64,000 nt of DNA from Xiphophorus maculatus (GCF_002775205.1 NC_036461.1:9399015-9463014); one strand, 5' to 3'. Positions 20,633 to 33,643 are shown, counted from the stretch's first letter. The notes: a model not told the origin generated them from the letters alone. A program made the numbers and translations.

Positions 20633-21760
20633 CTGTGATATTCTTTTATTCTCTGGTATCTTTATGCTTTCAATTCATCAAGGCAAACAAAAATACTAAA
20701 GCAAAATGTACCATGAATTGCTGAAAAAAGAAAAAGTGGGATTAGATCATTAAAAAATAAAGTTAGGATTATATGTAGCTCATTAGAGATGTAAAGGGGT
20801 TTACAAAGAAGCAAACCGGCTCCAATTGTTTTAAAATCAAAAACACTTAAATGTGGATTTTATTATCAACAGAGTCCTAGACATAAACAACAAATTACCA
20901 TTATTTTAAGATGTACAGTTAAAAAATACTTTGCGTTGCCAAAGTATTCACTCTACTCTTTCTTTTTTTTCACATTGCAGCCACAGTGTTTGTGAACTTT
21001 ACTGGAATTTAATGTCAGACTAAAACAAGGTGATGGATAATTGTAAAGTGGCAGGAAAATTATACCTGCTTGACAAAATCTTTTACAGATAAAAATGTGA
21101 AAATTGTTACATGTACTCAGCCACACCTGAAGAACTACTTGACAGAAACAGCTTTTGCTACAGTTACAACTGCATGTCTGTTGGGGGTAAAATCTATCTG
21201 TAAAATCTTTGCACATTTAGAGACCTATTTTAGTTTTGTCTGTTTAGTTGTTCTATTGCTGGAAGGTCAGATTCTGCCTCAGGTTGACGTTTTTTGCCAT
21301 GTTCTTCCAGGATTACCATGTGTTCAGGTCTGCTAACCTCATTATCCTTGACCATTCTTCCTGTTCTTGCTGAGGAAGGGAGAATGACATGCAGATGTAG
21401 AAATTCAGCATTTTATTTTAAGTGAATTGGAGCAGGGATGTTTACAAACGTAGGAGGATATTAGCCCCTTCTAGACTGGAGTCCGGCAACCCTAGGCGAT
21501 CTTGTAAAATCCCAATAAAAAAAAAAAAATAGGGTTTTTTGTAACATGAGTAATTGTCAAAATATTGAATTGGGTATAAGAGCTGTAATTTTTTTGATTA
21601 TAAATAAATACATTGTTCTAAGTGTCATATGAAAAAATCTCTTAAAGACGATGTAAACTTTCACTTACTTTCTATAGACACGCTCAAAAGCGTCAGTGTG
21701 GTTTAGAAGTGAAAGTGCGACCCCCTGTGGTATGTTTATAAAATGCTTTGCTACCGGAGT
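20633..21760. other. pomt2-lin52 intergenic region
   Basis: About 1.1 kb between the pomt2 poly(A) signal and the lin52 promoter. It holds a Tc1-like remnant (20925-21345) and otherwise AT-rich sequence with short A runs. No gene is supported. Confidence 0.6.
20925..21345 (-). mobile_element. Degraded Tc1-like transposon, antisense
   Basis: tactttgcgttgccaaagta, then tcacattgcagccacagtgt and ggataattgtaaagtggcag, follow the antisense order of the fish Tc1-like element seen elsewhere in the window. The short open frames here are chance remnants. Confidence 0.6.
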
Positions 21761-21764
21761 GAAT

Positions 21765-21810
21765 CCCGTTGCAGCCATTGGTTGTAATTCGTCACGTGGC
21801 TATTCTGAAA
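21765..21810 (+). promoter_or_regulatory. Probable lin52 core promoter
   Basis: An inverted CCAAT box (attgg, 21777-21781) and an E-box/CRE-like gtcacgtggc (CACGTG 21793-21798) lie within 35 bp of the start codon. No TATA box is visible. The arrangement suits a short-leader housekeeping promoter. Confidence 0.45.
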
Positions 21811-24800
21811 ATGGCGTCTCCGAATGGAGGTAAATTCTAATTCCTTACACAGATACGTTGCGAATAATTCGTATAATTCGCTTTTCTAGGCTCACTAAAA
21901 AGCTCATGAATATAATTGTGTTATAGTTCGACGCTCAGAGATGAGAACGGACGGGTATTAGCGGGGTATTCTTGTTTTGGGGTGTTATTCCGTTGGCCAA
22001 AGGCTCCACTCACCCCAGAGGTGTTTGTGTCCAGTTTCAAGGAAGCACATAGCTGGTTTAAACCTGCCGGAGAAAAACAACGTTTCAGCTGATATTTTAA
22101 GTGCTAGCATATTTCATAATATTTTATTTATCAAACGTTACTGGCTTTATCTATGGTTAAACTTTAGAGTTTTCTAAAGATATGTGATATTCAGTTTTGT
22201 TTGACAGTCATTATACTAGTCAAACAAGGCTGGTATAATGACTGTCTCATATAAATGTTCTTTTAAAAAATCTGTAAGATAAAATCTTACAGAGGAAAAA
22301 AAAATAAATTTCCAGATTTAGCCGTTAAAACTAAAATAGTTATGCAGTTTATTTATATCTCGCCGTTCATAATAAATGTAAGCACAAGGCACTACAAGAA
22401 AAGCGGTGTAATTGTTTTCTTACAATTACAGAAATAATTTAATTATGTATTTTCTTCTATACAGAAATGCGTGATTAAATTGATACAATAACATTACAAT
22501 CATATTGACAGATTAAATTCAGTGGCACAGTCCAGTCTTGTCCTAAATGTGGTAAACAAACCAGCCTAATTCAGATTAGGTGAATTGGTCAAAAGCTAAG
22601 GAAGCCCAGACCTTTCCAAGTTGTCTATCCTTCCTCTTAAGCAAGTAAGAGGTCACAGTAGAAAGGAGCAACTCTCTTTTAACTGTAGGAAACAAATGCC
22701 TGGTGTTTGGAGGGCAATTTTTTACTATTTATTGTGAGGTTACTTGCCCTTATTGTCCATAATAGTTCACATACATGTAGTTGAGAGATCTCATAGCACT
22801 GTTAATGTTATGTACATGTACTGTAAAAGTTTTAAGTTAAATAATGAATGTATATATGCCATTTTTGGTTTTAGAACAAAGAACAAATGTATTTATTGAA
22901 TGAAATCTTCCTAGATAACAAAAGGAAAGACCGAAACTAAGAAGAATTGTATGAATAATGTTATTCTATTATGGAAATTTTATGCGGTGAGGTGTGAGCA
23001 ATTTTCCAAGTCACAGTAAAGTCTAACAAATATTTTTGAACGTTTTCTGACCTGTATGTGTAATGTGATAAATTGAGGGTTTTTTGTCTTCTCAGGAGAT
23101 GATTTTGAATCTTCTTTGCTAAGCTTTGAGAATTTGGACAGAGCATCACCAGACTTGTGGCCAGAGCAGTGTAAGTCTTCCTTTTGCTTTTTTCTTTCCT
23201 TTATGTGATCAGAATTTTTGAATTATGCTTAACCACCTCATAACTTCTCACACAGTGCCTGGAGTTGCAGAATTTGCTGCATCTTACAAAAATGTGGGTT
23301 ACTTCTGCTACTTCTATTGGTGATATAAGAAATTAAATGTATGAATAAAATATGATGTAAATAGCAAAGTTTGTTTTCTGCTTAATTCTGTGTTTCATCG
23401 TTTAACTGTAGCCAATTACAAACTCACCCCCTAAGTGGATGGCTGAACTAGAGAGTGAGGACATTGAAATGTTGAAAGGTAACATAAATATCAAATCCTG
23501 TCAAACTGAATCTGATTTAGTTATGTGTTTTTAAGAGCTTCTAATGTCCTGCCATCTCACTGCAGAACTGGGTAGTCTGACCACAGCCAACCTGATGGAG
23601 AAGGTCAAAGGACTTCAGAATCTCGCTTATCAGTTGGGTCTAGAAGAGTGTAAGTGCAGGAATAACTCAAAAAACATTGGAGTCTTAACATAACTTTGAA
23701 AAACTATGTCAAATTTGTGTAAACTGTTCAAATAAGTTTGATTTCCTCTCTTTTTTATGCAGTTTCACCACTAGGTGGTGCTAAAAGCTCTCACATGTGT
23801 TGACTTCTTTAATTTCTCCTGAACTCCTTCAGATCAGCGGTTGAGCTCACACATCCATGCTTGTCATCCAAAAACAAGTTATTCAAACTTTGCAGTTTAG
23901 AATTTGCATTTCTGACAAATGACTAAAGAAACTCAAAGACAAGGCTTTTAAACGGTGAATGTAGGTCAATCTTGTTAGAAGCAAAAAGAAAGAAAACAGG
24001 AGCTGAAGGGAAAAAAATGTTGAAGAATTTGATAGATGCTAAATCTATTTAATCTAGTCCCTCCCACCTCTATTGCCATAATCCTTATGGAGTATGGATT
24101 AGAGAGATGTAGCTAAGTGCTCATCTGATGATCCAAAGAGGGGGGAAAAAAATCTGTATGAGTTCTGCCTGTGAAAGAGCACTTGCGGAAAATTGTGTTG
24201 CTCTTCACGCTTACTTTGATGGGGCATATACAAGATATTAATACCACATTTTGTTGTATTACAGCTACAAACTTTAATGTATTTAATGGGGATTTATGTG
24301 ATAGATCTACACAAAGTTGTGCAATGTAGTGAGAAATGGGAGGGAAATGTGATTTTCCAAATGTTTCCCAAATAAAAATGTGGAAATTGCTGAGTGCATT
24401 TATCAAAAATGCTTAATGCTAACCTCAAAATGAATAAATAAATACTCTACGCTTTAAATATCTAACTCAGAATCACAGTGTTGGCAGCAACATGCTATCG
24501 GGAGGCTTTTCTTTAGCTGGGACAGGAGATCTCAGAGCTGTTAGGAAATATAAATGGAGATAAATGCAGTGTGGTCCTGGAACAAAATCTGTTAGAGGCT
24601 ACAGAAGGTTGTAAGGCGGGATGATGGTTCACCTTCCAGATGGTTCTAGAAATGCAGCCAGATCTACAGTGGTACAATTTAGATTGTATCACATTCATGT
24701 GGTAGAATGCCCCAGTCGAAGTCCTGAGCTTAATCAAGTTGAGAGCCTAACAAGACATGCAAATTGTTGTTGATGCTGCTTTTCATTCTGTATGTCTGAG

Positions 24801-27800
24801 GTTGAGACATTTTGCAGAAGAAGAAAGTGCAGAAATCTCAGTGTCCACATTGGCACAGTTGATGGAAATGTCTGTAACTGAAGTGAAAAGGCATTAAAAG
24901 TGGTTGTACAAAGTATTGACTCAGATACTGTCTGATGCAAATACAAACCACGCTTTTCAGATTTTGATGTGTAAATAATTTCCCTTACACTTCACAAATA
25001 TTCATTACTTTGTAATCAAAACCCCATTTAAAAATGTTCAACTTTGTGACTTAAATATGAAAAAATGTGGATAAAAAATCCATTGTGAGGCACTGGAAAC
25101 ACATTCACATGTTTGTACTTCATACAAGGTGACCAGTTGCAGTAAGAGGGATCATTAGCATTTACAGAGAATTATACATACTAGATAAAACCCTCAGAGC
25201 CTGCATTATATATATTTGTAGTCTTTTGTGAAATCCATGACTACCTACATGGTTCTAATCAGTTCAGAGATGCTTTATAAGTGGTGGAAATGTGTATCCG
25301 ATTGTAATCTGGAAGGTTTGCGGCAATAGCATAGAATGTGGCAAGTCTATCATTTATGTTGTACATGTCATGGCTGCACGGATCCTTTTTTTGCAAATTC
25401 ATTTAGTTGAAAAATTATTTAATCTCTTTGACTTTTCTCAACCAGAAGCAGCTTGTAATCTTTCTGGTATAAAGATGTTAGCTGTCATGAGTGCAGGACT
25501 GCAGGCTCTGCAATCATGTCATGTTCTTCGGGACGGCGGGACACAATGATGGTTATTATTGGTGTCAGAGCAGCCCTGTAATCGGTGCCTGTTTAATGCT
25601 CTCTGGTTTAATTTTCTCCTTTTCCTGGCTGTCAGGGGAGGCCCTGTAAATCTCAGCCACTTTTTCATCATGTTTGTGCACTCTTCACTGCCCGTAAACA
25701 CACTTGCTCCGCCGAGGCACAGCAGAGGGAGGATAGAGGACAGGATTTACTGCCCCTCCCCCCCTTCAACATGTGGATCATTAAAGAGAAAGCTGGTTAA
25801 TGGACAGAGCACAATCAAGCAGGAAAAACTCATCCACCCCACTGCAGAGATGAAATAGTCCTGAACTGTTCGGCTTTCACTTTCGCTTGCTGTCAGCTGT
25901 GTATGTGTAGCAATACCACGAATGAAGGGCTGAGGAAGCACATAACCTTTCATTCACCGCCACTTCCTAGACGTGGTGGTCCGACGCTGGCCCAGTTTGT
26001 CCCTGAGGGGCCTGACGCGTGCCTCTTCCTCAGGCCCCAGCTGTTACTCCACCCCATGATGAATGCCCCAGCTGTGGGCCGCTGAGCGTGGGCATCAAGC
26101 CCCGAGTCTCTGGGGAAGACATAGCGTCCTGATAAGTGCCCCTACTGGAGGTAATTCAATGCTGACTGTTCCCCTGGGATGTGCTGAAGAGCCTTAGCCA
26201 CTGAGCTGGCTGGTTAGGTGCCTGCTGAGTTACTGGGTTCTGGCATTTCCCCACTTGTCAGCTCAAGGCCACTGACTACCATTTAATACTTATTTCATGT
26301 ACTTCTATTTTATGCCAAAAAAACAACAGAGAAATAACATGGAAAATATCATTTACATTTAATTTGTGTATTGGTAACTCTATGGATTCCATAAGCCACA
26401 AAAAAGCTGCCTTACTATATGCAAAAATCATTGTATTTCTTTTAAATATAAACATTTTTTTCAGTAATTCTTTCTGAATTTTAGGGCTTCTCTCCAGTTG
26501 GGAAACTATGTGATTTTTCAGAACTGGATGATCAGAAAAATAATAGTTAGTGGAGAAATATTTGTATTTTCTATCAAATTTGGCTGTCCACCCAGATTTT
26601 GTGTCTCATGGCAAAACTAAAACTAAATGACTACCCTAAATTCATAGTAAACTACTTTTTCTTCTTTAAAATGACATAGAAATGAATGGAGAATACTGTA
26701 AATTAAAGTCTGTAAAACATTGATGGTAATGAATGGAAAATGTGTAATATCCCTAATTCTGGATTTTGGTATTCTGTCAAAATTGATGCATTTATCAGAA
26801 ACCTTTTGAGGGTTTCCTGTACATTGTGCACGAGAAACCATAAAATTAAAAATCTTTTCATTATCGTAAGATGATTTTTTTCTAAAAACTTTCAGCTCAA
26901 CGTTTAATCAAAAATGTTGACTCAGTGAAAAAAAAAATACGATACTGAAAAAAAAATTATTTCTATCAAAATAGCTGTTGCCAAATCAAACAATTCCTAT
27001 AAAAAACATATCATTAAAACATTTTTAGTAATTTCTAATTTAATTGTTAAATTTTGCTTAAATGAGCAATGTATACCTTTTTGGTTCTTTTGGATTTAAA
27101 TCAATTTCTCTTTTCAGCTCTTTAAAATAGGAAAGGCAAGAAAACATGCAGAAGTGTCTCTTGTTTATTTACTTCAGAACTTGTTTTATATTCTAAGATT
27201 TGCGTCAACACTGTACCATTGAACATTTGTGTTGTTTTATCACAACCACAGACTCCAGTGTATGTTGTTGTGATTTTATATCTTAAACCAACATAAAGTT
27301 GAAAAAGGACATCTAATTTTTACAAATAAAAACTCAGGCCTTCATTTGAATATCTTGCAGCATTATTATTACATCTTGACTCTTTGTGTCCTGGTGTATT
27401 ATTTTTAAATTCAATGTTCAAAAATAACATCAAAGCGAGGTAGTTTTTAACTATAAATATTAGGAGGAAGAATGATAAATTATATTCACTTTTTAAAAAT
27501 AAAACTTCTTGGTCCTGAAAGTCAACATAATATAGAAAAACTGTCACTGCAGTTACAGCTGCAAGTCTTTTGGGATATTTCTCTGCTAGGTTTATAGAGC
27601 GAGTAGGTACATTTTTTTTTTATCCCTCCTTTTTTGCAGCAGATTGTAAATTGCATTAGGATCTTGATTTTGACTAGGCCATTCTAAGACATTACTGTAC
27701 TTTGATTTAAACAGATCCACTGTAGTCCTTGCTGTATGTTTACTGTGGTGCTGCAGGAAGATGAAACTCCACTTCAGCTTGAACTTTTTCTTAGTCTCTA

Positions 27801-30800
27801 ACAAGTTTTCTTCCTGGATTTCTCTGTTCAGCTTTTTTGTTCCTTATGAAAAAGGGCATGATGATGATGCTACCATCACCTTGTTTCACTCTTCTGATGG
27901 TGTGTTCAGGGTGATGTGAAGTTTCACATTGCATTTGAATGTTGGCCAAAAGGTTCAGTTTTGGTCTCATCTGACCAGAGCATCTTCTTCTACAGTGGGA
28001 TTTGTTGTTACAGCCCATGTAGAAAGTCAGTGAGTGTAAATACTTTTGCAAGGTACTGTAGTTATCTTCTAAAAGTTAGATAAGTTGAAACCGTTATCAG
28101 AGATCTCCTGCCTGTTTTCTTATTGTGAGAAGCTTTGGTGTGAAGTAATTCAGTGCATCCAGAGAGCACCTGTTGGGGCTCCAGCCTGTCTCTCCTCTCC
28201 TGTGCTCTGGTTCCACCCAGCATCCATCCAGTGTGACCCCTGCTGCGTCTCCCTGTGTGAAGGGGAGACTGAAGGGCACCCTGCCTTGACAGCTCCTAAT
28301 GGGCCCGCATTCTCCATCACCTCCTCCTCACCCTCAGGATCAATCTCCAACCTATTAGGAGTCATGCCGCTGCTGAATATGATTGCATTCACAGGGCCCC
28401 ATTCGTGCTAATGTGCCTCCATCAATCCATCAGGGCGGGCTGACTGCAGGCCGGCCGGTTATGAAGTGCCTGAGCTGACAGCCGCTGAATGAGAAACAGG
28501 GTGTTGCCTCCCTGCCAACGCCGTCCCTTCTCCTCTCTACTTTTCCACGCGCTCATCTCCGTTTTGTCTCTTTGGGCTCAAACATGGCCTGATCGGGCTT
28601 GTACTATTGTAATTGTTTTAAAACTATAGATTATGGTTTCTATTTGTCATCTTAGTCACATTGGATAAACTGAAACGGCTCCACCGACTTTCTGCAGCTG
28701 TATCAGAAGAGTTGGATAGAGTGTAACACACACACGCACATCCCCACACACTTCTCCTCAGTCCCGCCTGCCTGCCGCCTCTCTGAGCAGATCGGAAATG
28801 ACATCTCATTTCCATAAAGGCATTAGGAATTCATTGGATTTTCTTTCCTAGCTAATCATAGCGCGGGTGTAAAACCTTTTAGGCTTTTTAATGAATGATT
28901 TTTGACTGATTGCCTATTAATAAGGACACCTCTTGAACAGGCACCGGCGTGGGCAGGGGTTGGGTGGTGCAGATGTGTTTGTTTTGGTGTGTGGATGTGT
29001 GTGTGAGCGTGTCAGCCAGGCGAAAACGCATCGGAGGAGGGGTGGAGGGAGGAGGAGGGGTGGGCCTTCTTGGTTGGGACATAAAGAGGAACCAGTGGCT
29101 CCCCTGGGAAATCACAGCTCGTGTCTGCATCTTAAATATCCCCGTGAAGTATCAATAAGTGGGTAATTGAATTTTGAACACAAACATGAGCGTCAGGTGG
29201 ATGTGTTGTGAGGCGGGGGTGGGGGGTGCTGGATGAATATGTGTGCCTTCAAGTGTTTCCACGCTCGAGTGTTTGTGCGTGTCATCTCCTCCGTGTCCCC
29301 GAGGACGAGGGTGGTGAAAGAGGATGTTAAATCCATTAAATAAAGCTTACGTCCCATAATAGCTGAGCAGCACTCAGAAATGGGCAGTGGGGGTCAGATA
29401 TGTCCTCTTTATGCTTAATGAAAGTGAATTGGAGCAGTCGGGGCCGGGGCCGGGACTCCACTTAACCCGGTTGGTCATCTGTCTGAGCAGCTGACGGCGA
29501 GAGGGGGGGAGTCCGGCAGCTCAGCAGGAGCGTGCCAGATCGACAGGGTGGGGTGGTTTTTGGAGACTGCAATGATTACTCTCATTTTATACACAGGGGA
29601 GCAGCAGTGGGGGCTGCGAGAGCAACACCCAGATCACTTGGCATAAAAGAGGGGAAAGTAAGATGTTACACAACTGTGTTCCCTCTGCATTTGAATTTTA
29701 TCCACTTGGAATTTGCTAAATGAAAACGAGGAGCAGAAAACTGCAGAAACGTCTGAGCAGCAGCATGAGGCTTCTGGTGATTTCTGTTCAGATTAGGGGA
29801 AACGGGCAACATTCGGAACATCCGCCTGGCACCGTCTAGCTGCTGCAGATATAGGTTAATCTTTATTGTTGTTCTGCACCAAGCACCGCCTGAAATCCTC
29901 TGCCATGGAGAAATTACTGTGGGAAATTAGGAATTATCTTAAGTGATTATAAGACATACTTTGTGTTGTTGCTTGGAATTTAACCAGTTAGAGCTACATG
30001 ATAATTAGATGGCAACAAATCAGCAGGACAAGGCGATGGCCGGCAGAATCCATGAGGCGTAATTTAGTATGGATGGCAGTCATTACAAGATGCTGATTAA
30101 CTTAGTGCAAAATTACTAATTGACCTTTCTAATCAACTAAACAAATCTCTAAGTCCCTCTAATCAGTATTGATCCCTCTGAGTGTATGACAGAATCGGTG
30201 TGTTTGTATTTGTGTGTGCTGATTTAGCGTGGGTGTCTAATTTTAAACCTCTACATGTGAAACATTTGAAATCAAACTAACAAAATTTATTTGTAAGATT
30301 TTCTCATTTAGTAAAAAACAATATTTTTTCTACTTTCTCTAGAAATAACTCTGACGAAAAGAAACAAAAAAGAAATAATGTACAATAATTTGACTGGGCA
30401 ACAAGCCCTGTGTTTCTATGGAAATCAAAAAATTTATGCATGATCAAAAATAGGTCAAGCAGAATAAGAATTATGCGGTCAGAAATGCATAACTCATAAA
30501 AGCAAACAAGCTTCTTATTTGCATTACTGGATTCATATAAATATTATAGCATATGGGCTTCAGGGCCAAACTTTTTGTCACATTGGTCAAATTAGTCCAT
30601 TTTAAAAGCACAATGTGTTTTTTTACCTATCTGAAAGATAAAAAGGGTGTCAAACATTTGCCTGTTCAAAACAAAAGCATGTTGTTCCTCAATTTATTTC
30701 TTTTCTTTTTGAAGTAGGATTTTTTATTTCTGTTTTGATGTCTATACTTAGTCTATTTTATCAATCAATTTCTTCTTCTTTTTCTTCAAAAAAAAAAAAA

Positions 30801-33374
30801 AAACTAACAATTTCCCTTTTTGTGATAACATTTTGGTGATCTTTTCATACTGAGTTTGTCATATTTTTAAATATTCCTGGTCAATTTTCTTTTCTCTACA
30901 GTGCCTTACAATAGTATTTATAGTTCATGAGTGTGTCCTCGTAAAACTTTAGGTGTTAGAATGGCCGAGTTAAACTACAAACCGAGTTTCAATTGAGAAT
31001 CTTTGGCACCGCTTGAAAATTGTCACCATTCCGGTTTAAGTGACCGTTAGCTATTTTGCGAAGAATTGAAGTAAAGGTGGTCTCAAATACTTTTCAGATT
31101 GTACTTGATCAAAACTATTAAAAAGCCATATATCCTTTTTATTTCACAATTGTGCACAACTTTGTGTAGGCATATCACATGAAATCCAAACAAAATGCAT
31201 TAACGTTTGTTATTGTAATATGATATGGAAAAGTTAAAACAGGTGTGAATACTTTGTCAAGACACTACATGAGCCCATATTTACTTCAACAATCACTCTT
31301 AACAGTATTTTGCAGAAATAAAGCCACATTTGAGTGAGTTAGTTGCAAGTTTGATTTTGACTTGTGGGAGGATAACCTGAACTATCTTTAATGAGCAGCT
31401 CAGTTGGGTGACAAATCTCTGGAGGTGTGGCACAGCTTTGATCTATTTTATAGTTTGGACCCATCATTAGATGGAAAAAGCACCAACAAAAGAGACGTCA
31501 TGACCTCCTGGAAATCAAAAATATTACCCTGCTAATGTTTACTTTTTCGAATTTTAGCGCATAAAAAGCTGTGTGACACCGTCGCGTAGACAGTTTTAGG
31601 GTCACCCCGGTATAATTGCTTTCCCTCACCTATTTTTAATGACTTCATTTCAATCTAAACCACCTCCTGGATGTCCAGAAGTTGGTAATGAGTTTGTTTA
31701 GGGTGATTTGAAGAGACAGCAAAGAGCAAAATAAATTCATCCCATTCCAATTAGCATCATCTTTAACCTCATGATGGACACCTCAAGGTGACAAGCCCCC
31801 ACGCCCAGATGCACCATTACCATTCCACCTTGACCGGCTCATCTAAATTAGTAAAAGCTTCGAATTTTTCATCAGCCGCCGTGGGCAGAGCAGGCTGGCA
31901 ACGGCCAGTGGAGATCTAATTACAATCCTTGCAGCTTTTGAAAAGGTGAATGTTGCTCCTGCTTTAAAGAAAACTCTTAAGGTTTTTTTTGGCATACAAG
32001 AGCTGCAAATTGCTAAGAAAAATCCTGTTTTGAAGCCCACAAAACTGTGGAAGCCTAAATACTGATCCTCATACATTTGTTTTTTTAAATAAATACTTAA
32101 CGAAGATGATGGTTCTCGAAGGTTTATTATGCAGATGCCTTCTAAGCCCCTTCAGTCCCAGTAGACGCAAACGGATTTGTCTTTGCCAGGAAGACATCGA
32201 TAGTGCTTATAAAACGAGACTCATGATGGACGATTCCTTCCATCTGCAACACAGACCTAATTCATTGGTATGAAACCTAAAATGTTAGATTTCACTACAT
32301 TTTTGCTATTTAACGTGACAGTTATCATTAAGCTCATAAGTACAATTTACAGAATGAGTCTCCTTATTTAATATCAATATTTGGGAAAATTAAATATATT
32401 TAAACTCATTCACTGGATATCTATATGAAACATGAATAAATATTTGCCTCAAAGTTTTCTTCTACTTTTGTCACTCTTGGTGAGAGGACCTGCTGTCAGG
32501 CATTTGCAAAAACTAGTAAAGAGTCTTCTATGTTGCTGTGGAGGAGTTTTGGCCAACTCTTTTTTTGCAGATTGTTTAAGTCGACCACAGGTGAGGGGTT
32601 TCAAGTACAACCTGTTTTAGGTCAAGCCACGGCACCTTAGTAGCTTTTAAGACTGAGTGATGATGAGACTTGTTTAAAAACCTTTTATTGTATTGTTTTT
32701 CCAACTTAAAATGTGTACATTTACACTTCTGATTAAAATTTATTTAATTAAACCATATTCAATCAGTTAATCATACAGTGCCAGCTGTTTTGTTTTTTTT
32801 TGAGTTAGTTTTTATGACAGAACTGCAAACTGAAAGATCTCAAGTCCTTTTGGGACATAGCTGTATATATAGACCCTTTTAATAGATTAGAAAACTTCTG
32901 TATTTCAGTAACTTTATTCCTGTTATGATAATTTTCCACTGGCGCTAAACTGAAAAACTGAAACTTCAATCACAATATACGTCCAATTTTATATTTTTTA
33001 TTCCTGAATGAACAGATGTTTGTATTAATTGCGTTCCTGTGTGACAGTGCAGACATGAGAAACGTGCTTTGCATGACTAAACAGCTCTACCGATGTTGTT
33101 GGAATTGTAACTGAACTATTTGTGATCCAATTCAAGCTTTATTAAAGACACAATATCCTGATTCATAGAGATTAAATAATTTGAAATGGAAAATGGAAAA
33201 AAAAAACATTTTCTGTACTAGAATGTCAAGAAATGGTCAAAGAAATAGTGGTTTTACTAAACCTGTTCATCAGTATTAATCTCATTGTTGATAATTGATC
33301 TTTTGCTTTCTTCTCCAGCCAGGGAAATGACCAGAGGAAAGTTCCTGAACATACTGGAAAGACCCAAGAAGTGA
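21811..33374 (+). CDS. lin52: LIN52, MuvB/DREAM complex subunit (complete, 6 exons)
   Basis: Small scaffold subunit of MuvB, which joins p130/p107-E2F4 in quiescent cells (DREAM) and B-MYB/FOXM1 in cycling cells. Exons: 21811-21829, 23096-23170, 23256-23293, 23412-23478, 23566-23649, 33319-33374 (TGA 33372-33374). The total is 112 codons against 116 in human; the difference is a shorter N-terminus. Residues 15-20 (LSFENL) fit the pocket-protein-binding LxSxE-type motif, and Ser24 in RASPDLW corresponds to human Ser28, the DYRK1A site. A helical region follows (SLTTANLMEKV, LQNLAYQLGL), then REMTRGKFLNILERPKK at the end. Splice phases are consistent throughout. Intron 5 is 9.67 kb although the other introns are 0.1-1.3 kb, and it carries candidate enhancer blocks that probably serve vsx2. 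Confidence 0.97.
21830..23095 (+). other. lin52 intron 1
   Basis: 1.27-kb AT-rich intron. Two hairpins occur at 22203-22246 and 22272-22292. No gene or well-preserved transposon was identified. Confidence 0.6.
22203..22292. repeat. Two adjacent inverted repeats
   Basis: gacagtcattatac (22203-22216) pairs with gtataatgactgtc (22233-22246); ctgtaagat (22272-22280) pairs with atcttacag (22284-22292). Both are perfect, with loops of 16 and 3 nt. They lie in lin52 intron 1. Confidence 0.9.
24215..25130 (+). mobile_element. Degraded Tc1-like transposon in lin52 intron 5
   Basis: The middle reads ggcagcaacatgctatcggg, then ggttcaccttccagatggtt and gaatgccccagtcgaagtcc, in the order of transposase-gene sequence in fish Tc1-like elements; agtattgactcag marks the 3' end. 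Many substitutions and stops are present; it is non-functional. Confidence 0.7.
25440..26290. promoter_or_regulatory. Candidate conserved regulatory block, lin52 intron 5 (a)
   Basis: A balanced-composition, transposon-free island in an otherwise AT-rich intron. Open frames on both strands reflect the composition, not genes. Its position next to vsx2 suggests an enhancer; conservation could not be measured here. Confidence 0.35.
26290..27230 (+). other. AT-rich part of lin52 intron 5
   Basis: About 0.9 kb of AT-rich sequence between a candidate regulatory island and a transposon remnant. I see no gene, RNA or recognisable repeat in it. Confidence 0.5.
27230..28062 (-). mobile_element. Degraded Tc1-like transposon, antisense
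   Basis: Reads in antisense order: gcaagtcttttgggatattt, ttgactaggccattctaaga, gggcatgatgatgatgctac and tctcatctgaccagagcatc, ending in the terminal sequence aatacttttgcaaggtactg. One of the better preserved copies in the window, but no continuous transposase frame remains. Confidence 0.8.
28080..30190. promoter_or_regulatory. Candidate conserved regulatory block, lin52 intron 5 (b)
   Basis: About 2.1 kb free of recognisable transposons, with GC-richer sub-blocks. The end (29990-30180) has clustered homeodomain-type motifs (ataattagat, tactaattgacc, ctaatcaac). Open frames on both strands are composition artefacts without family similarity. Confidence 0.4.
30899..31265. mobile_element. Degraded internally deleted Tc1-like element
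   Basis: Starts cagtgccttacaatagtatt and ends gtgtgaatactttgtcaaga before cac and TA, imperfect inverted termini of the teleost 'tgccttgcaaaagtattcat' type. The interior preserves gttagaatggccgagttaaa and gtaggcatatcacatgaaat. About 370 bp, so only part of a transposase region survives. Confidence 0.7.
31360..32230. promoter_or_regulatory. Candidate conserved regulatory block, lin52 intron 5 (c)
   Basis: Transposon-free sequence with clustered AT-core motifs (attttagcgcataaaa, ccaattagcatcatc, gatctaattacaatcc) and little simple repeat. It resembles developmental non-coding elements in style; function is inferred from position only. Confidence 0.35.
32230..33318 (+). other. 3' end of lin52 intron 5
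   Basis: About 1.1 kb of AT-rich sequence leading to the acceptor ttgctttcttctccag of the final lin52 exon. The small open frame at 32432-32620 has no recognisable similarity. Confidence 0.5.
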
Positions 33375-33643
33375 CGGTGTATTTTTCAAGCAACAGGACT
33401 GACATTTAATTTGACAAAGCACTTCAGATATCTGTGCATTAATATTTTCAGAAAGATATTTGAAAGCTGTTGCTGCGTTCAGTTTAACTGGTTAAACCCT
33501 CAAACATTTTGTCATCTAGATATCGTCCCTTTTCACTAATCTTTTTCTGTCTTAGAAAGTTTGATCAAATCAAATGCTCATTATTTATTCTTCTCTTTTA
33601 AATATTAATTTCATTTTTGTAACTCTTTAACTTGTAAAATAAA
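33375..33643 (+). promoter_or_regulatory. lin52 3' UTR and poly(A) signal
   Basis: A short 3' UTR ends with AATAAA at 33638-33643, followed downstream by TTTGTTTG-like T/G-rich sequence. Confidence 0.7.

Noticed and set aside
28085-28411. 108-codon plus-strand open frame in lin52 intron 5
   Set aside because: Both strands are open because of local composition; no start context or domain; more likely a non-coding regulatory block.
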